A DNA stretch of 64,000 nt from Allomesorhizobium camelthorni (GTDB lineage Bacteria > Pseudomonadota > Alphaproteobacteria > Rhizobiales > Rhizobiaceae), in assembly GCF_011045125.1 (NCBI RefSeq), contig NZ_JAAKZF010000002.1:1-64000 (forward strand), given 5' to 3'. The notes under the pieces were generated by a model. The model saw only the letters and a list, made by a program, of their open reading frames with translations. It did no database searches and was not told the origin of the DNA. Positions 46,691-55,672 of this stretch are shown piece after piece; the stretch's first letter is position 1, and every line of letters begins with the position of its first letter. The position numbers and the translations under genes were made by a program.

Positions 46691-47527
46691 CTATTTGACC
46701 GCGCCGGCGGAGATGCCGGCGACGAAGTGGCGTTGCAGGGCGACGAACAGGACCAGCATCGGCGCAGTCAGCATCACCGCGCCGGTCATGATGCCGCCCC
46801 AGGAAACCTTGGTCAGTCCGATCAGGCTGCCGAGCGCCACCGGCGCGGTCATCATCGCCGGCTTGCTGTTGATCAGCAGCGGCCACAGATAGTTGTTCCA
46901 GCTATGGAGGAAGAGAATGATGGACAGCGCGGCGACTGCCGGCCTCGCCAGCGGCAGGCCGATGAAGAGAAAGATGCGCCATTCCTTGACGCCTTCGACG
47001 CGGGCCGCGTCGAACAATTCATGCGGCATCATCGAGAAGGTCTGGCGCATGAACAGGACGCCGAGCGAATTGAACAGCGGCGGCACGATCAGCGCGAACA
47101 AGGTGTTGTGGAGCCCGAAGTCGCGCGCCACCATGATGAATTGCGGAATGACGACGACGAAGTAAGGCAGCGTCAGGGTGCCCAAAATCGTCGCCAGCAC
47201 GACGCCCTTGCCCGCGAAACGGTAACAGGCGAGCGACCAGCCGGCCATCGAGGTCAGGGCGACGGACAGGAAAGTGTAGGCCGCGGCAACCAGGATCGAG
47301 ATCGTGGTCGCCCGGATGAAGCCGGTGTCGCTCTCCAGAAGATTGAAATTCTCGACGAATTGGTCGGACGGCGTGAGGATGATGTCGCGGCTGAAGATGC
47401 CATTTTCCGGCAGGGTCGAGAAGACGAACATCATCCACAACGGGAACAGCCAGATCAGGGCGAGCGGAAAGAGCGCCGCGTGGAGCGCGATCCCGCGCCT
47501 GCGTTCGGCAGAGGATTTGCTTCTCAT
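46691..47527 (-). CDS. carbohydrate ABC transporter permease (UgpE/MalG type)
   Basis: A 278-residue permease with six hydrophobic segments and the EAA loop in DAARVEGVKEWRIFLFIGLPLARPA. The start shares ATGA with the stop of the other permease, which fixes it at 47527. It pairs with the UgpA-type permease. Confidence 0.92.
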   Translation of the reverse strand: MRSKSSAERRRGIALHAALFPLALIWLFPLWMMFVFSTLPENGIFSRDIILTPSDQFVENFNLLESDTGFIRATTISILVAAAYTFLSVALTSMAGWSLACYRFAGKGVVLATILGTLTLPYFVVVIPQFIMVARDFGLHNTLFALIVPPLFNSLGVLFMRQTFSMMPHELFDAARVEGVKEWRIFLFIGLPLARPAVAALSIILFLHSWNNYLWPLLINSKPAMMTAPVALGSLIGLTKVSWGGIMTGAVMLTAPMLVLFVALQRHFVAGISAGAVK

Positions 47528-48381
47528 TCGCGTTCCTTTCCAAGCCAGAGATTGAGGAGCGAGATGGCGACGGCGAGAGCGGTGATGGTGTAGGCAATCG
47601 CCGATGCGTAGCCGAAATTGAAGGCGCCGAAGCCTTGGCGGTAGAGGAATAGTCCGAGCGTCTCGGTCGCCTGGCCGGGGCCGCCCCGATTGGTGATCAG
47701 GAACGGCTCGGAGAAGAGCTGCATCGTGCCGATGACCGAGATAACCACGCAGAGCACGATGACGGGCTTGAGCAGCGGCAGCGTGATGTAGAAGAACTGC
47801 CGGACCTTCGAGACGCCGTCCAGCGTCGCGGCCTCGTAAACGTCCTCCGGTATAGATTGCAGCCCGGCGAGGATAATGATGGCGTTGTATCCTGCCCAGC
47901 GCCAAGTGAGCGCGATGATGATCACCGCCATCGCCGCATTCGGATCGGAAAGCCATGGAATGCTGGCAAGGCCGGTGGCCACCAGCAACTTGTTGATGAT
48001 GCCGAACTCATTGAACAGCAGGCGGAACATCGCAGCATAGGCGACCTCGCCGACCACCACAGGCGCAAAGAAGGCGAAGCGGAACAGCCCCCGAGCCTTC
48101 AGGATCGGCGAGTTCAGGAGGACGGCAAGCACCGTCGCCAGCGCGATCATGACCGGCACCTGGATCACAAGTATCAGCAGCGTGTTCCAGAGCGCGTTGG
48201 CGAAAGCCGGATCGACGAGCAGCCGGCCCCAGGTCATCCGGGGATTGAATGTCCAGTTCGCCGACCGGGTGTTCAGGAAAGACAGCCAGAACGAATTGGC
48301 GATCGGCCATATCCAGAACGTCAGGAAGACGAGCAGATAGGGTGTCAGGAAGGCATAGGCCGTCCGCGTGCGTAGCCGCAT
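47524..48381 (-). CDS. carbohydrate ABC transporter permease (UgpA/MalF type)
   Basis: A 285-residue permease with six hydrophobic segments (AYAFLTPYLLVFLTFWIWPI at the N-terminus) and the EAA loop in EAATLDGVSKVRQFFYITLPLLKPV. It follows the binding-protein gene by 66 bases containing a strong hairpin. Confidence 0.92.
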   Translation of the reverse strand: MRLRTRTAYAFLTPYLLVFLTFWIWPIANSFWLSFLNTRSANWTFNPRMTWGRLLVDPAFANALWNTLLILVIQVPVMIALATVLAVLLNSPILKARGLFRFAFFAPVVVGEVAYAAMFRLLFNEFGIINKLLVATGLASIPWLSDPNAAMAVIIIALTWRWAGYNAIIILAGLQSIPEDVYEAATLDGVSKVRQFFYITLPLLKPVIVLCVVISVIGTMQLFSEPFLITNRGGPGQATETLGLFLYRQGFGAFNFGYASAIAYTITALAVAISLLNLWLGKERE

Positions 48382-48406
48382 GATCGGATTCCAGGTGCGG
48401 TTGGAT

Positions 48407-48435
48407 GGCCGGGCGGGCCAAGGGCCCGCCCGGCC
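48407..48435. other. 13-bp perfect hairpin between binding-protein and permease genes
   Basis: GGCCGGGCGGGCC (48407-48419) pairs perfectly with GGCCCGCCCGGCC (48423-48435), loop AAG. It starts 13 bases after the binding-protein stop (minus strand). No T-run follows, so partial attenuation or 3'-end protection of the binding-protein mRNA is the likely role. Confidence 0.75.
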
Positions 48436-48447
48436 GCGCCGTCGCTT

Positions 48448-49719
48448 CTATTCGGCGATCGGCAGCCCGGTTGCGCCCGCGATCTGGTTGGCCGCGTCGT
48501 CGAGCGCGGTCTTCGCGTCAGCATACTCGCCGTTCAGGTATTTGAGCTGCGTGGCGACCATGATCTTGTCGGCGTCCTGGAAGAACGGCGTACCGCGGCT
48601 GGGCTTGACCTTGGACAGCGTGGACAGGATGTCGACCCACACCTTTTGGCCGCCCCAATAGGGCTGTTCCGCTTTCACATACGGGTCGTCCAGCGCGCTG
48701 AGCAGCGAAGGCACCAGGCCGAACTCCTTCAGCATGGTCACCTGGCCCTCATTGGTCCCGAGCGAGTAGTTCAGATACGCCCAGGCGGCTTCCTTGTTCT
48801 CAGAGGCCGAGGTGATGGCGAGCGAGGAGCCGCCGAGATTGGCGGCGCGCGGCCCGTCGGCGGTGGCGGAAGGCATCAGGTAGACGCCCCATTTGCCGGC
48901 GAGGTCCGGCGCGGTCGAGCGGATGGTTCCCTCGTACCAGCCGCCATACATCTGCGTGGCCACTGTGCCGGCCTTGTTGGCCTGGATCTTCTCGTCCCAG
49001 GTTCCGGCGATCAATTCGCCGGCATCCTTAAGCGCCTTGACCTTCTCCAGCGCGGTCACGCAGCCCGGCTGGTTGACCGTGATTGCCTGGGAATCCTTGC
49101 TGTAATAGCCGCAGCCCTGCTCGTTCGCGATCATACGGAAAAATTCGGTGTCGCCGTTTATGTCGGCCTGAGTCATGGTGACGCCGGGATTGGCTTCCTG
49201 GATCTTCTTGCCCGCGGCGATGAAATCGTCCCAGGTCTTGATCGTTGCCGGGTCGATGCCGGCCTTCTCGTAGAAGTCGCGGCGGTAGAACATGGCGACG
49301 GGACCGGAATCCCACGGCATCGCGTAAGCCTTGCCGTCGACTTCGAGTTCGGTGCGCTTGAAGTCGGGGAATTTCGCCGCGATCTCGTCGGTGTAGCCCA
49401 GCGTCTTCAAGTCGACGAAGCAATCGGGAAACTGGCTCCAGAAGATTTCCGATTCGTGGTTTTCGATCGAAAGGATGTCCGGGAGCCCGGCGCCGCCGGC
49501 GGCGCATCCCGCGAGCGTCTTGTCGAAAGTCTGCTGGTTTCCGAGGTCCTCGACCGTGACCTTCACGTCAGGGAACTGCTTGTTGAAGCCGGCGACCGTG
49601 GCCTTCAGCGAGGAAGCGGCGATGTTCCAGCTCCAGATGGTGATTTCCCCCGATTGCGCGAAGACCGGGCCGGAGCCCAGGGCAAGCATAAGCGTGGCGC
49701 ATGCCAGTTTGGTACGCAT
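48448..49719 (-). CDS. carbohydrate ABC transporter substrate-binding protein
   Basis: A 423-residue periplasmic protein of the SBP_bac_1 family. The signal peptide is MRTKLACATLMLALGSGPVF (cleaved before AQSG). The mature protein starts EITIWSWNIAASSLKATVAGFNKQFPDVKV, and GKAYAMPWDSGPVAMFYRRDFYEKAGI is the sugar-binding signature. The ligand is unknown. It is divergent from an AraC gene, 82 bases away, and first in its operon. Confidence 0.92.
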   Translation of the reverse strand: MRTKLACATLMLALGSGPVFAQSGEITIWSWNIAASSLKATVAGFNKQFPDVKVTVEDLGNQQTFDKTLAGCAAGGAGLPDILSIENHESEIFWSQFPDCFVDLKTLGYTDEIAAKFPDFKRTELEVDGKAYAMPWDSGPVAMFYRRDFYEKAGIDPATIKTWDDFIAAGKKIQEANPGVTMTQADINGDTEFFRMIANEQGCGYYSKDSQAITVNQPGCVTALEKVKALKDAGELIAGTWDEKIQANKAGTVATQMYGGWYEGTIRSTAPDLAGKWGVYLMPSATADGPRAANLGGSSLAITSASENKEAAWAYLNYSLGTNEGQVTMLKEFGLVPSLLSALDDPYVKAEQPYWGGQKVWVDILSTLSKVKPSRGTPFFQDADKIMVATQLKYLNGEYADAKTALDDAANQIAGATGLPIAE

Positions 49720-49801
49720 GAAGTCCTCCCATTTCGTTTGCTCTCAGCGTGAGCGAGGTTAGACTAGGCGGAAAAAAGGGGCTGTCCTCGACAAAGGGAA
49801 A

Positions 49802-50689
49802 GTGGAGTTGGCGGAAAGTAAGATATCGGATAGGCCGTTCTACCAGCCAGGCGCCAGCAGTGTGGAAGGCTGGCCGCTGGTTCTGCAGATGTTCCACACT
49901 CGTCCGCTGGTGATGCTCAAGCCGCATTGGCACGCGCAGGTCGAGGTCAATTTCATTGTGCGCGGCAACGTGCACTACCGTATGAACGATCACGAGATTT
50001 CCCTTTCGGCGGGCGACATGTGCCTGTTCTGGGGCGGCCTGCCGCACCAGATGGACGAGGCGTCCGATGACGCCGTCTACGCCGGTGCGCACCTGCCGCT
50101 GGTGCATTTCTTCCGGCTGCATCTGCCGGCCGATATCCGGCACCGCCTGATGACGGGCGCCGCACTGGTGACCAACGCCACCGATCCGTCCGACGATCAC
50201 AATTTCGAGCGCTGGAACCGCTATGCGCGTTCGGGCGATCCCGTCAAAGCCCAGCACGCCGTCAACGAGCTTCTGTTGCGGCTGGAGCGGGTGCGGTTCG
50301 AGCCCTACCGGCTCGTGCCCGAAGCCTTGACCGGCGGGGACGTCGCCGGCGCCTTCGATCAGCAATCTTCGCGCAATGTCGGGCGCATGTGCGACTTCAT
50401 CGCCGAGAATTTCCTCTACGAGATCGACTCCGTCGATATAGCGGAAGCGGCCGACATCCATCCCAAATACGCGATGAACGTCTTCAAAAAATCGACCGGC
50501 ATGACGCTGAACGAATACGTCAACCTGCTGCGTCTCAGCTACGCGCAGGCCCTGCTGATGAAAGAAGACGCCAATGTGTTGCGGGTCGCCATGGAGAGCG
50601 GCTTCGGCTCGCTGAGCGCCTTCAACAAATCCTTCCGGAAGCTCGCCGGAATGTCGCCATCCGACTTCCGGCGGGTGGCGATCAGGTAA
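49802..50689 (+). CDS. AraC-family regulator of the sugar transporter operon
   Basis: A 295-residue regulator: an N-terminal cupin-like sensor (PHWHAQVEVNFIVRGNVHYRMN, residues about 42-63) and a C-terminal double HTH (DSVDIAEAADIHPKYAMNVFK and VLRVAMESGFGSLSAFNKSFRKLAG). The start is GTG 49802. Its position opposite the CUT1 transporter operon points to local control, activating with the transported sugar. It is convergent with the AgpT-like gene. Confidence 0.88.
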   Translation: MELAESKISDRPFYQPGASSVEGWPLVLQMFHTRPLVMLKPHWHAQVEVNFIVRGNVHYRMNDHEISLSAGDMCLFWGGLPHQMDEASDDAVYAGAHLPLVHFFRLHLPADIRHRLMTGAALVTNATDPSDDHNFERWNRYARSGDPVKAQHAVNELLLRLERVRFEPYRLVPEALTGGDVAGAFDQQSSRNVGRMCDFIAENFLYEIDSVDIAEAADIHPKYAMNVFKKSTGMTLNEYVNLLRLSYAQALLMKEDANVLRVAMESGFGSLSAFNKSFRKLAGMSPSDFRRVAIR

Positions 50690-50730
50690 GAAAGCCCCAT
50701 CGACAGCCGATTAGCCAGTCGCCATTGGCT

Positions 50731-51612
50731 TTATGATGCTGCCGGAACGCTCGCATACATTCCGGTGGTGCGGAATTCAGTCGGGCTGGCACCGAAGAAG
50801 CGGCGGAACACTTTGGCGAAATAATTCGGATCCTCGAAGCCGGACATGATGGCGACTTCCTTGACAGAGAGGTCAGCCGTCTTTGTCAAAAGCTTGGTCG
50901 CTCTTTGCAGCCGCTTGCGCAGCACGAATTCGGCTGGTGGCATGCCTTCGCTGGCCGCAAAGACGCGCGAGAAGTGCGCCCGGCTGAGACCGGAGACCTT
51001 GGCCAGGTCCCCGACCGGGAGGGGCTGGTCCAGATTGGCCGCGATGTGATCGATGACGTGCTGCATCGTGCGGTATTCCAGGCTGAGCACGGGATGCGAG
51101 CCGAATACGTCATCGAAAAGCGCCATCGCCGCCTCATAGGCTATCGCCGAGGCGCTGCCCGGGGCATCGGCGCCGCCTGATATCAAACGCAGGCTGCAAT
51201 CGGCGAGATGCTCGATCGTCTCCGGCTTCAACTTCAGGATCGGACCTGTCGCGGCGAGGATGGCCTTGTGAATGCGCAGGGCCTCGTCGCCGTTCATGGA
51301 AATCCAGAAGAACTCCCATCGCCCGTTCTGTTCCAGCCAGTAGCGGTGGTTGTGCGGGATGAGGAGCAGAAGCGTCTCGCCCTCGCGGATCCGGTAGTTG
51401 CGGTTCTCGTATTGCAGGTTGCCGGCGCCGGCGATCGTATGCTGCAGCACCGTAAACGGCGTTTGCCCGCGCTTGCGGCCATCCCAGTCGTAGCTCGCAT
51501 CCGTGCGGATTTCATAGCCCGTGCTGGTCGGCATGGTGTGAAGGCTGTGGCGTCCGCGCGGCAGCGAAACCGTGCGCATGCCAGCGCCGTTGTCGATCAG
51601 TTTCTTGAGCAC
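50731..51612 (-). CDS. agpT: AraC-family regulator of alpha-galactoside genes (AgpT-like)
   Basis: A 293-residue regulator with an N-terminal AraC-type sensor (RIREGETLLLLIPHNHRYWLEQNGRWEFFWISMNG) and a C-terminal HTH (PVGDLAKVSGLSRAHFSRVF, then VKEVAIMSGFEDPNYFAKVFRRFFG). Sinorhizobium meliloti controls its agp operon with an AraC-like protein called AgpT; here the gene sits divergently upstream of agaL1 and agpA. The symbol is given by context. An inverted repeat in the shared promoter region may be its site. Confidence 0.82.
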   Translation of the reverse strand: MLKKLIDNGAGMRTVSLPRGRHSLHTMPTSTGYEIRTDASYDWDGRKRGQTPFTVLQHTIAGAGNLQYENRNYRIREGETLLLLIPHNHRYWLEQNGRWEFFWISMNGDEALRIHKAILAATGPILKLKPETIEHLADCSLRLISGGADAPGSASAIAYEAAMALFDDVFGSHPVLSLEYRTMQHVIDHIAANLDQPLPVGDLAKVSGLSRAHFSRVFAASEGMPPAEFVLRKRLQRATKLLTKTADLSVKEVAIMSGFEDPNYFAKVFRRFFGASPTEFRTTGMYASVPAAS

Positions 51613-51628
51613 AAAATTACCCTTGAAA

Positions 51629-51663
51629 GCATAATACCTCTCTAGCGAGGCTCCGCATTATGC
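51629..51663. promoter_or_regulatory. inverted repeat in the agpT-agaL1 divergent region
   Basis: GCATAAT (51629-51635) is mirrored by ATTATGC (51657-51663), 21 bases apart. It lies just upstream of the agpT start, about 150 bases before agaL1. TTGATT at 51764-51769 may be a -35 of agaL1. Binding by AgpT is inference. Confidence 0.4.
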
Positions 51664-51815
51664 GCATACTGATCCCAAACATGGCAAGATGGCCGAATGA
51701 AACGGCATCACAGGGAGGAAGCAAAGGCATCGCGGCGCTCGTGCAACCGCCGGTTTCGGTGCTTTGATTTTACCCTGCCTATTCTAATTCATTCTATAGC
51801 AGAGACGAGGACGGC

Positions 51816-53288
51816 GTGAGCAGCTTCAAGATCGCTATCATCGGAGCCGGCAGCGTCGGCTTCACCAAAAAACTCTTCACCGACATTCTCTGCGTGCCGG
51901 AGTTCAGCGACGTCGAATTCGCGCTTACCGACGTGAGCGAGCATAATCTCGGCATGATCAAGACGATCCTCGACAGGGTCGTCGAGGCCAACAGGCTTCC
52001 CACCCGTGTTACCGCCACCACGGATCGCCGCAAGGCGATCGAGGATGCTCGCTACATAATCAGCTGCGTGCGCGTTGGTGGGCTCGACGCCTACGCCGAC
52101 GACATCCGCATTCCGCTCAAATACGGCGTCGACCAGTGCGTCGGCGATACGATCTGCGCCGGCGGCATTCTTTACGGCCAGCGCAACATCCCGGTCATTC
52201 TGGATTTCTGCAAGGATATCCGCGAACTCGCCGAGCCTGGCGCGAAATTCCTGAACTATGCCAATCCGATGGCCATGAACACCTGGGCGGCGATCGAATA
52301 CGGCAAGGTCGATACCGTCGGTCTCTGCCATGGGGTCCAGCATGGGGCCGAGCAGATCGCCGAGATCCTCGGCGCCGAGGAGGGCGAACTCGACTATATC
52401 TGCTCCGGCATCAATCACCAGACCTGGTTTGTCGACCTTCGCGTCAAGGGCCGTAAGATCGGTAAGAACGAACTCGTCTCCGCCTTCGAGGCACATCCGG
52501 TGTACTCTCAGCAGGAAAAACTTCGGATCGACGTGCTGAAGCGCTTCGGCGTCTATTCGACGGAAAGCAACGGCCACCTGTCGGAATACCTGCCCTGGTA
52601 CCGCAAGCGGCCGGAGGAGACTGCCAAGTGGATCGACATGTCAGACTGGATCCATGGTGAAACCGGCGGTTATCTGCGTTATTCGACCGAAACCCGGAAC
52701 TGGTTCGAAACCGAGTTCCCGCAATTCCTCGAAGATGCGGGAAAGCCCATTGATCCGGCGCGCCGCTCGAACGAGCACGCCAGCCATATTTTGGAGGCGC
52801 TCGAGACCGGGCGGGTCTATCGCGGGCACTTCAACGTCAAGAACAACGGCGTGATCACCAATCTTCCATCCGACGCCATCATTGAATCGCCCGGCTTCGT
52901 CGATCGCTTCGGCATCAACATGGTGGCGGGGATCACGCTTCCGGAAGCCTGTGCCGCTACCTGCATTTCGTCCATCAATGTCCAGCGCATGTCAGTCCAC
53001 GCGGCGATCTCCGGAGACATTGATCTCCTGAAACTGGCCGTGCTGCACGATCCGCTGGTCGGCGCCATCTGCACGCCGGAAGAGGTCTGGCAGATGGTCG
53101 ACGAGATGGTGGTGGCGCAGGCTGAGTGGCTGCCGCAATACGCCCATGCGACCGAGGGAGCCAAGGAGCGGCTGAGCCGGGCGACGGTAAAAACGCGGGA
53201 ATGGAAGGGCGTCGCCCGCCGCGAGGTTCGGTCTATCGAAGAGATCAGGGCCGAAAAGGAAGCCATGAAGTTGCGCGCGGCTGGCTGA
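51816..53288 (+). CDS. agaL1: GH4 alpha-galactosidase (AgaL1-like)
   Basis: A 490-residue NAD- and Mn-dependent family 4 glycosidase that opens alpha-galactosides such as melibiose and raffinose by a redox-elimination mechanism. The Rossmann motif IIGAGSVGFTKKL is at residues 8-20, the metal ligands Cys171-His172 in GLCHGVQ and His201 in GINHQTW, and NYANPMAMNTWA at 147-158. Starts with GTG 51816 after GAGGACG. It is the first gene of the agp operon, in the order known from S. meliloti. Alpha-glucosidase activity cannot be excluded by sequence. Confidence 0.9.
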   Translation: MSSFKIAIIGAGSVGFTKKLFTDILCVPEFSDVEFALTDVSEHNLGMIKTILDRVVEANRLPTRVTATTDRRKAIEDARYIISCVRVGGLDAYADDIRIPLKYGVDQCVGDTICAGGILYGQRNIPVILDFCKDIRELAEPGAKFLNYANPMAMNTWAAIEYGKVDTVGLCHGVQHGAEQIAEILGAEEGELDYICSGINHQTWFVDLRVKGRKIGKNELVSAFEAHPVYSQQEKLRIDVLKRFGVYSTESNGHLSEYLPWYRKRPEETAKWIDMSDWIHGETGGYLRYSTETRNWFETEFPQFLEDAGKPIDPARRSNEHASHILEALETGRVYRGHFNVKNNGVITNLPSDAIIESPGFVDRFGINMVAGITLPEACAATCISSINVQRMSVHAAISGDIDLLKLAVLHDPLVGAICTPEEVWQMVDEMVVAQAEWLPQYAHATEGAKERLSRATVKTREWKGVARREVRSIEEIRAEKEAMKLRAAG

Positions 53289-53290
53289 GC

Positions 53291-53394
53291 CATTGGTTGC
53301 GATAAGCCAATGTCCGGAGAACCGGGCGGACAGGCTGCATCTCGGCAATGCGCCTACGCACTGCGCTGTCATTTATGAAAGCGGAATACCGCTT
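53291..53394. other. two hairpins between agaL1 and agpA
   Basis: A bulged stem CATTGG/CCAATG lies at 53291-53296 and 53307-53312, directly after the agaL1 stop. A second stem AAGCGG/CCGCTT lies at 53379-53384 and 53389-53394, loop AATA, 70 bases before agpA. Neither has a T-run. The 176-base gap is otherwise empty, and a ribosome site GGAGGAGG follows at about 53410. Confidence 0.5.
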
Positions 53395-53464
53395 CGTTCG
53401 ATGCTTGTAGGAGGAGGGCCATGCCATCGCGGCAGGCCTGAAGCATAAGGGAGAAACCAGGACA

Positions 53465-55549
53465 ATGAACATTTCTTGCCGAATGAAAACCGTCGCCGCG
53501 CTTCTGCTTGGCGTATCGGCGTTCACCATCCATGCCTCGGCCTCCGAGCCGACCGTCGTGCCCGAACCGCCGCCGTTTCCGGCGCAGGGCAAGATCAACT
53601 ATGTCGCGCGTGACTCGATCCTCGAGTTCAGGGCCTTGCCGGAATATAGCGAGCCGGAATGGGTCACCGAAAAATTCGTCAAGACCGGAAAACTGCCGCC
53701 AGTAGCCGAGCGCCTGCCGAAGGAGCCGATGGTCTTCAAGACGGGCAACATGCCCGACGGCGTCGGCGTCTATGGCGACACGATGCGCCATGTGATCGGC
53801 GGCAGGCCCGAAGGCTGGAACTACAGCGCCGGCCAGACGCAGGGCTGGGGCGGCATCGATATCGGCATGTTCGAGTGCCTGACGCGCACTGCGCCGCTCT
53901 TCCAGGTCGAGGCCGGGGACGTCGAGCCGCTGCCGAACCTGGCCAAAAGCTGGGAGTGGTCGGAAGATGGCCGCACCCTGACAATGAAACTGATCGAAGG
54001 CGCAAAATGGTCGGATGGCGACGCCTTCGACGCCGAGGACGTGATGTTCTACTGGGACGACAACGTCGTCGATCCGAACGTCTCGCCGCTGAACGGTGCG
54101 ACGCCCGGAACCTTCGGAGAAGGCACGACCTTGAAGGCGATCGACAAGTACACGATCGAATGGACCTTCAAGGACGCGTTCCCGCGCCAGCATCTCTATA
54201 CGATGGCCTACGGAACCTTCTGCCCCGGCCCGTCGCATATTCTGAAGACCAAGCATCCAAAATATGCCGGCACCACCTATGACGAATATAAGAACGGGTT
54301 TCCGCCGGAATACCTGAACACGCCGGTCATGGGCGCCTGGGTGCCTGTCGCGTACCGCTCGGACGACGTTATCGTGCTTCGCCGCAACCCCTACTATTGG
54401 AAGGTGGACGAAGAGGGCAATCAGCTGCCCTATCTCAACGAACTGCATTACAAGCTGTCGACCTGGGCCGACCGCGACGTCCAGGCGATCGCCGGTTCCG
54501 GCGATTTCTCCAACCTGGAGCAGCCGGAAAATTTCGTGGAATCGCTGAAGCGCGCCGCACAAGAAACGGCTCCCGCGCGACTGGCCTTCGGCGCCCGCCT
54601 GATCGGCTACAATCTGCGCATGAACTTCTCTGCCAATGGCTGGGGCGAGCCGGACGAGCGGGCGAAGGCAGTGCGCGAGCTCAATCGCAACGTCGATTTC
54701 CGCAAGGCCGTGACCATGGCCATCGATCGCAAGAAGCACGGCGAATCCCTCGTCAAGGGGCCCTTCACCGCGATCTATCCCGGCGGCATTTCCTCGGGCA
54801 CGAGCTTCTACGACCGCGCCTCGACTGTGTACTATCCGTTCGATCTGGAAGGCGCCAAGGCGCTACTGGAGAAGGTCGGGTTGAAGGACACGGACGGCAA
54901 TGGCGCCGTCAATTTCCCTGCTGGCACAGCGGGCGGATCAGACGTACAGATCGTGCTTCTGGTGAATTCCGACTACAGCACCGATCGCAATCTCGCGGAA
55001 GGTCTGGTCGGCCAGATGGAGCAGGTCGGTCTCAAGGTCGTGCTCAACACCATCGACGGCGCGAAGCGTGACGCAACACAGTATGCCGGGCGCTTCGACT
55101 GGCTCGTCCGCCGCAACGATCAGGAACTGACCTCGGTCGTGCAGAATACGACCCAGCTTGCCCCGACCGGTCCGCGCACGAGCTGGCATCACCGGGCAGG
55201 AACGGATGGCACGGTCGATTTGATGCCCTTCGAGCAGGAACTCGTGGACATCGTCAACAAGTTCATCTCCAGCAACGACAATGACGAACGGGCTGATCTG
55301 ATGAAGCAGTACCAGAAGGTCGCGACGACCGAGCTGGATACGATTGGCCTGACCGAATATCCGGGCGCGCTGATCATCAACAAGCGTTTCTCCAACATTC
55401 CGGAAGGCGCGCCGATCTTCATGTTCAACTGGGCCGAGGACACGATCATCCGCGAACGCGTCTACGTCGCCGCCGACAAGCAGGGCGACTACGAGCTGTT
55501 CCCCGAGCAGCTTCCCGGCAAGCCCGGTGAAAGCGGCCCGATCAACTGA
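53465..55549 (+). CDS. agpA: peptide-family ABC transporter substrate-binding protein for alpha-galactosides (AgpA-like)
   Basis: A 694-residue periplasmic protein of the SBP_bac_5 (dipeptide/oligopeptide) family, larger than typical DppA (about 535). A signal peptide spans residues 1-27 (TVAALLLGVSAFTIHASA). The family core includes LAKSWEWSEDGRTLTMKLIEGAKWSDGDAFDAEDVMF. S. meliloti AgpA, a peptide-type binding protein of this size, takes up melibiose and raffinose, and the gene order here is the same. A perfect 12-bp hairpin follows the gene. Confidence 0.88.
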   Translation: MNISCRMKTVAALLLGVSAFTIHASASEPTVVPEPPPFPAQGKINYVARDSILEFRALPEYSEPEWVTEKFVKTGKLPPVAERLPKEPMVFKTGNMPDGVGVYGDTMRHVIGGRPEGWNYSAGQTQGWGGIDIGMFECLTRTAPLFQVEAGDVEPLPNLAKSWEWSEDGRTLTMKLIEGAKWSDGDAFDAEDVMFYWDDNVVDPNVSPLNGATPGTFGEGTTLKAIDKYTIEWTFKDAFPRQHLYTMAYGTFCPGPSHILKTKHPKYAGTTYDEYKNGFPPEYLNTPVMGAWVPVAYRSDDVIVLRRNPYYWKVDEEGNQLPYLNELHYKLSTWADRDVQAIAGSGDFSNLEQPENFVESLKRAAQETAPARLAFGARLIGYNLRMNFSANGWGEPDERAKAVRELNRNVDFRKAVTMAIDRKKHGESLVKGPFTAIYPGGISSGTSFYDRASTVYYPFDLEGAKALLEKVGLKDTDGNGAVNFPAGTAGGSDVQIVLLVNSDYSTDRNLAEGLVGQMEQVGLKVVLNTIDGAKRDATQYAGRFDWLVRRNDQELTSVVQNTTQLAPTGPRTSWHHRAGTDGTVDLMPFEQELVDIVNKFISSNDNDERADLMKQYQKVATTELDTIGLTEYPGALIINKRFSNIPEGAPIFMFNWAEDTIIRERVYVAADKQGDYELFPEQLPGKPGESGPIN

Positions 55550-55562
55550 CTGTAGTCAATTT

Positions 55563-55590
55563 CTCCTCCGGCGGGCATCCGCCGGAGGAG
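55563..55590. other. 12-bp perfect hairpin between agpA and agpB
   Basis: CTCCTCCGGCGG (55563-55574) pairs perfectly with CCGCCGGAGGAG (55579-55590), loop GCAT, 14 bases after the agpA stop. It lacks a T-run, so it should allow read-through while stabilising agpA mRNA. Confidence 0.75.
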
Positions 55591-55672
55591 AGGCTCTGAA
55601 TTGAACCGTGGAGATACCGCGCCTTGCGAAGGAGCGGCATCGCCACGAGCCACAAGAGAAGCAAACACGATC

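Noticed and set aside
53369-54739. 456-codon minus-strand frame opposite agpA
   Set aside because: Shadow; residue composition unnatural and the ribosome site favours agpA.
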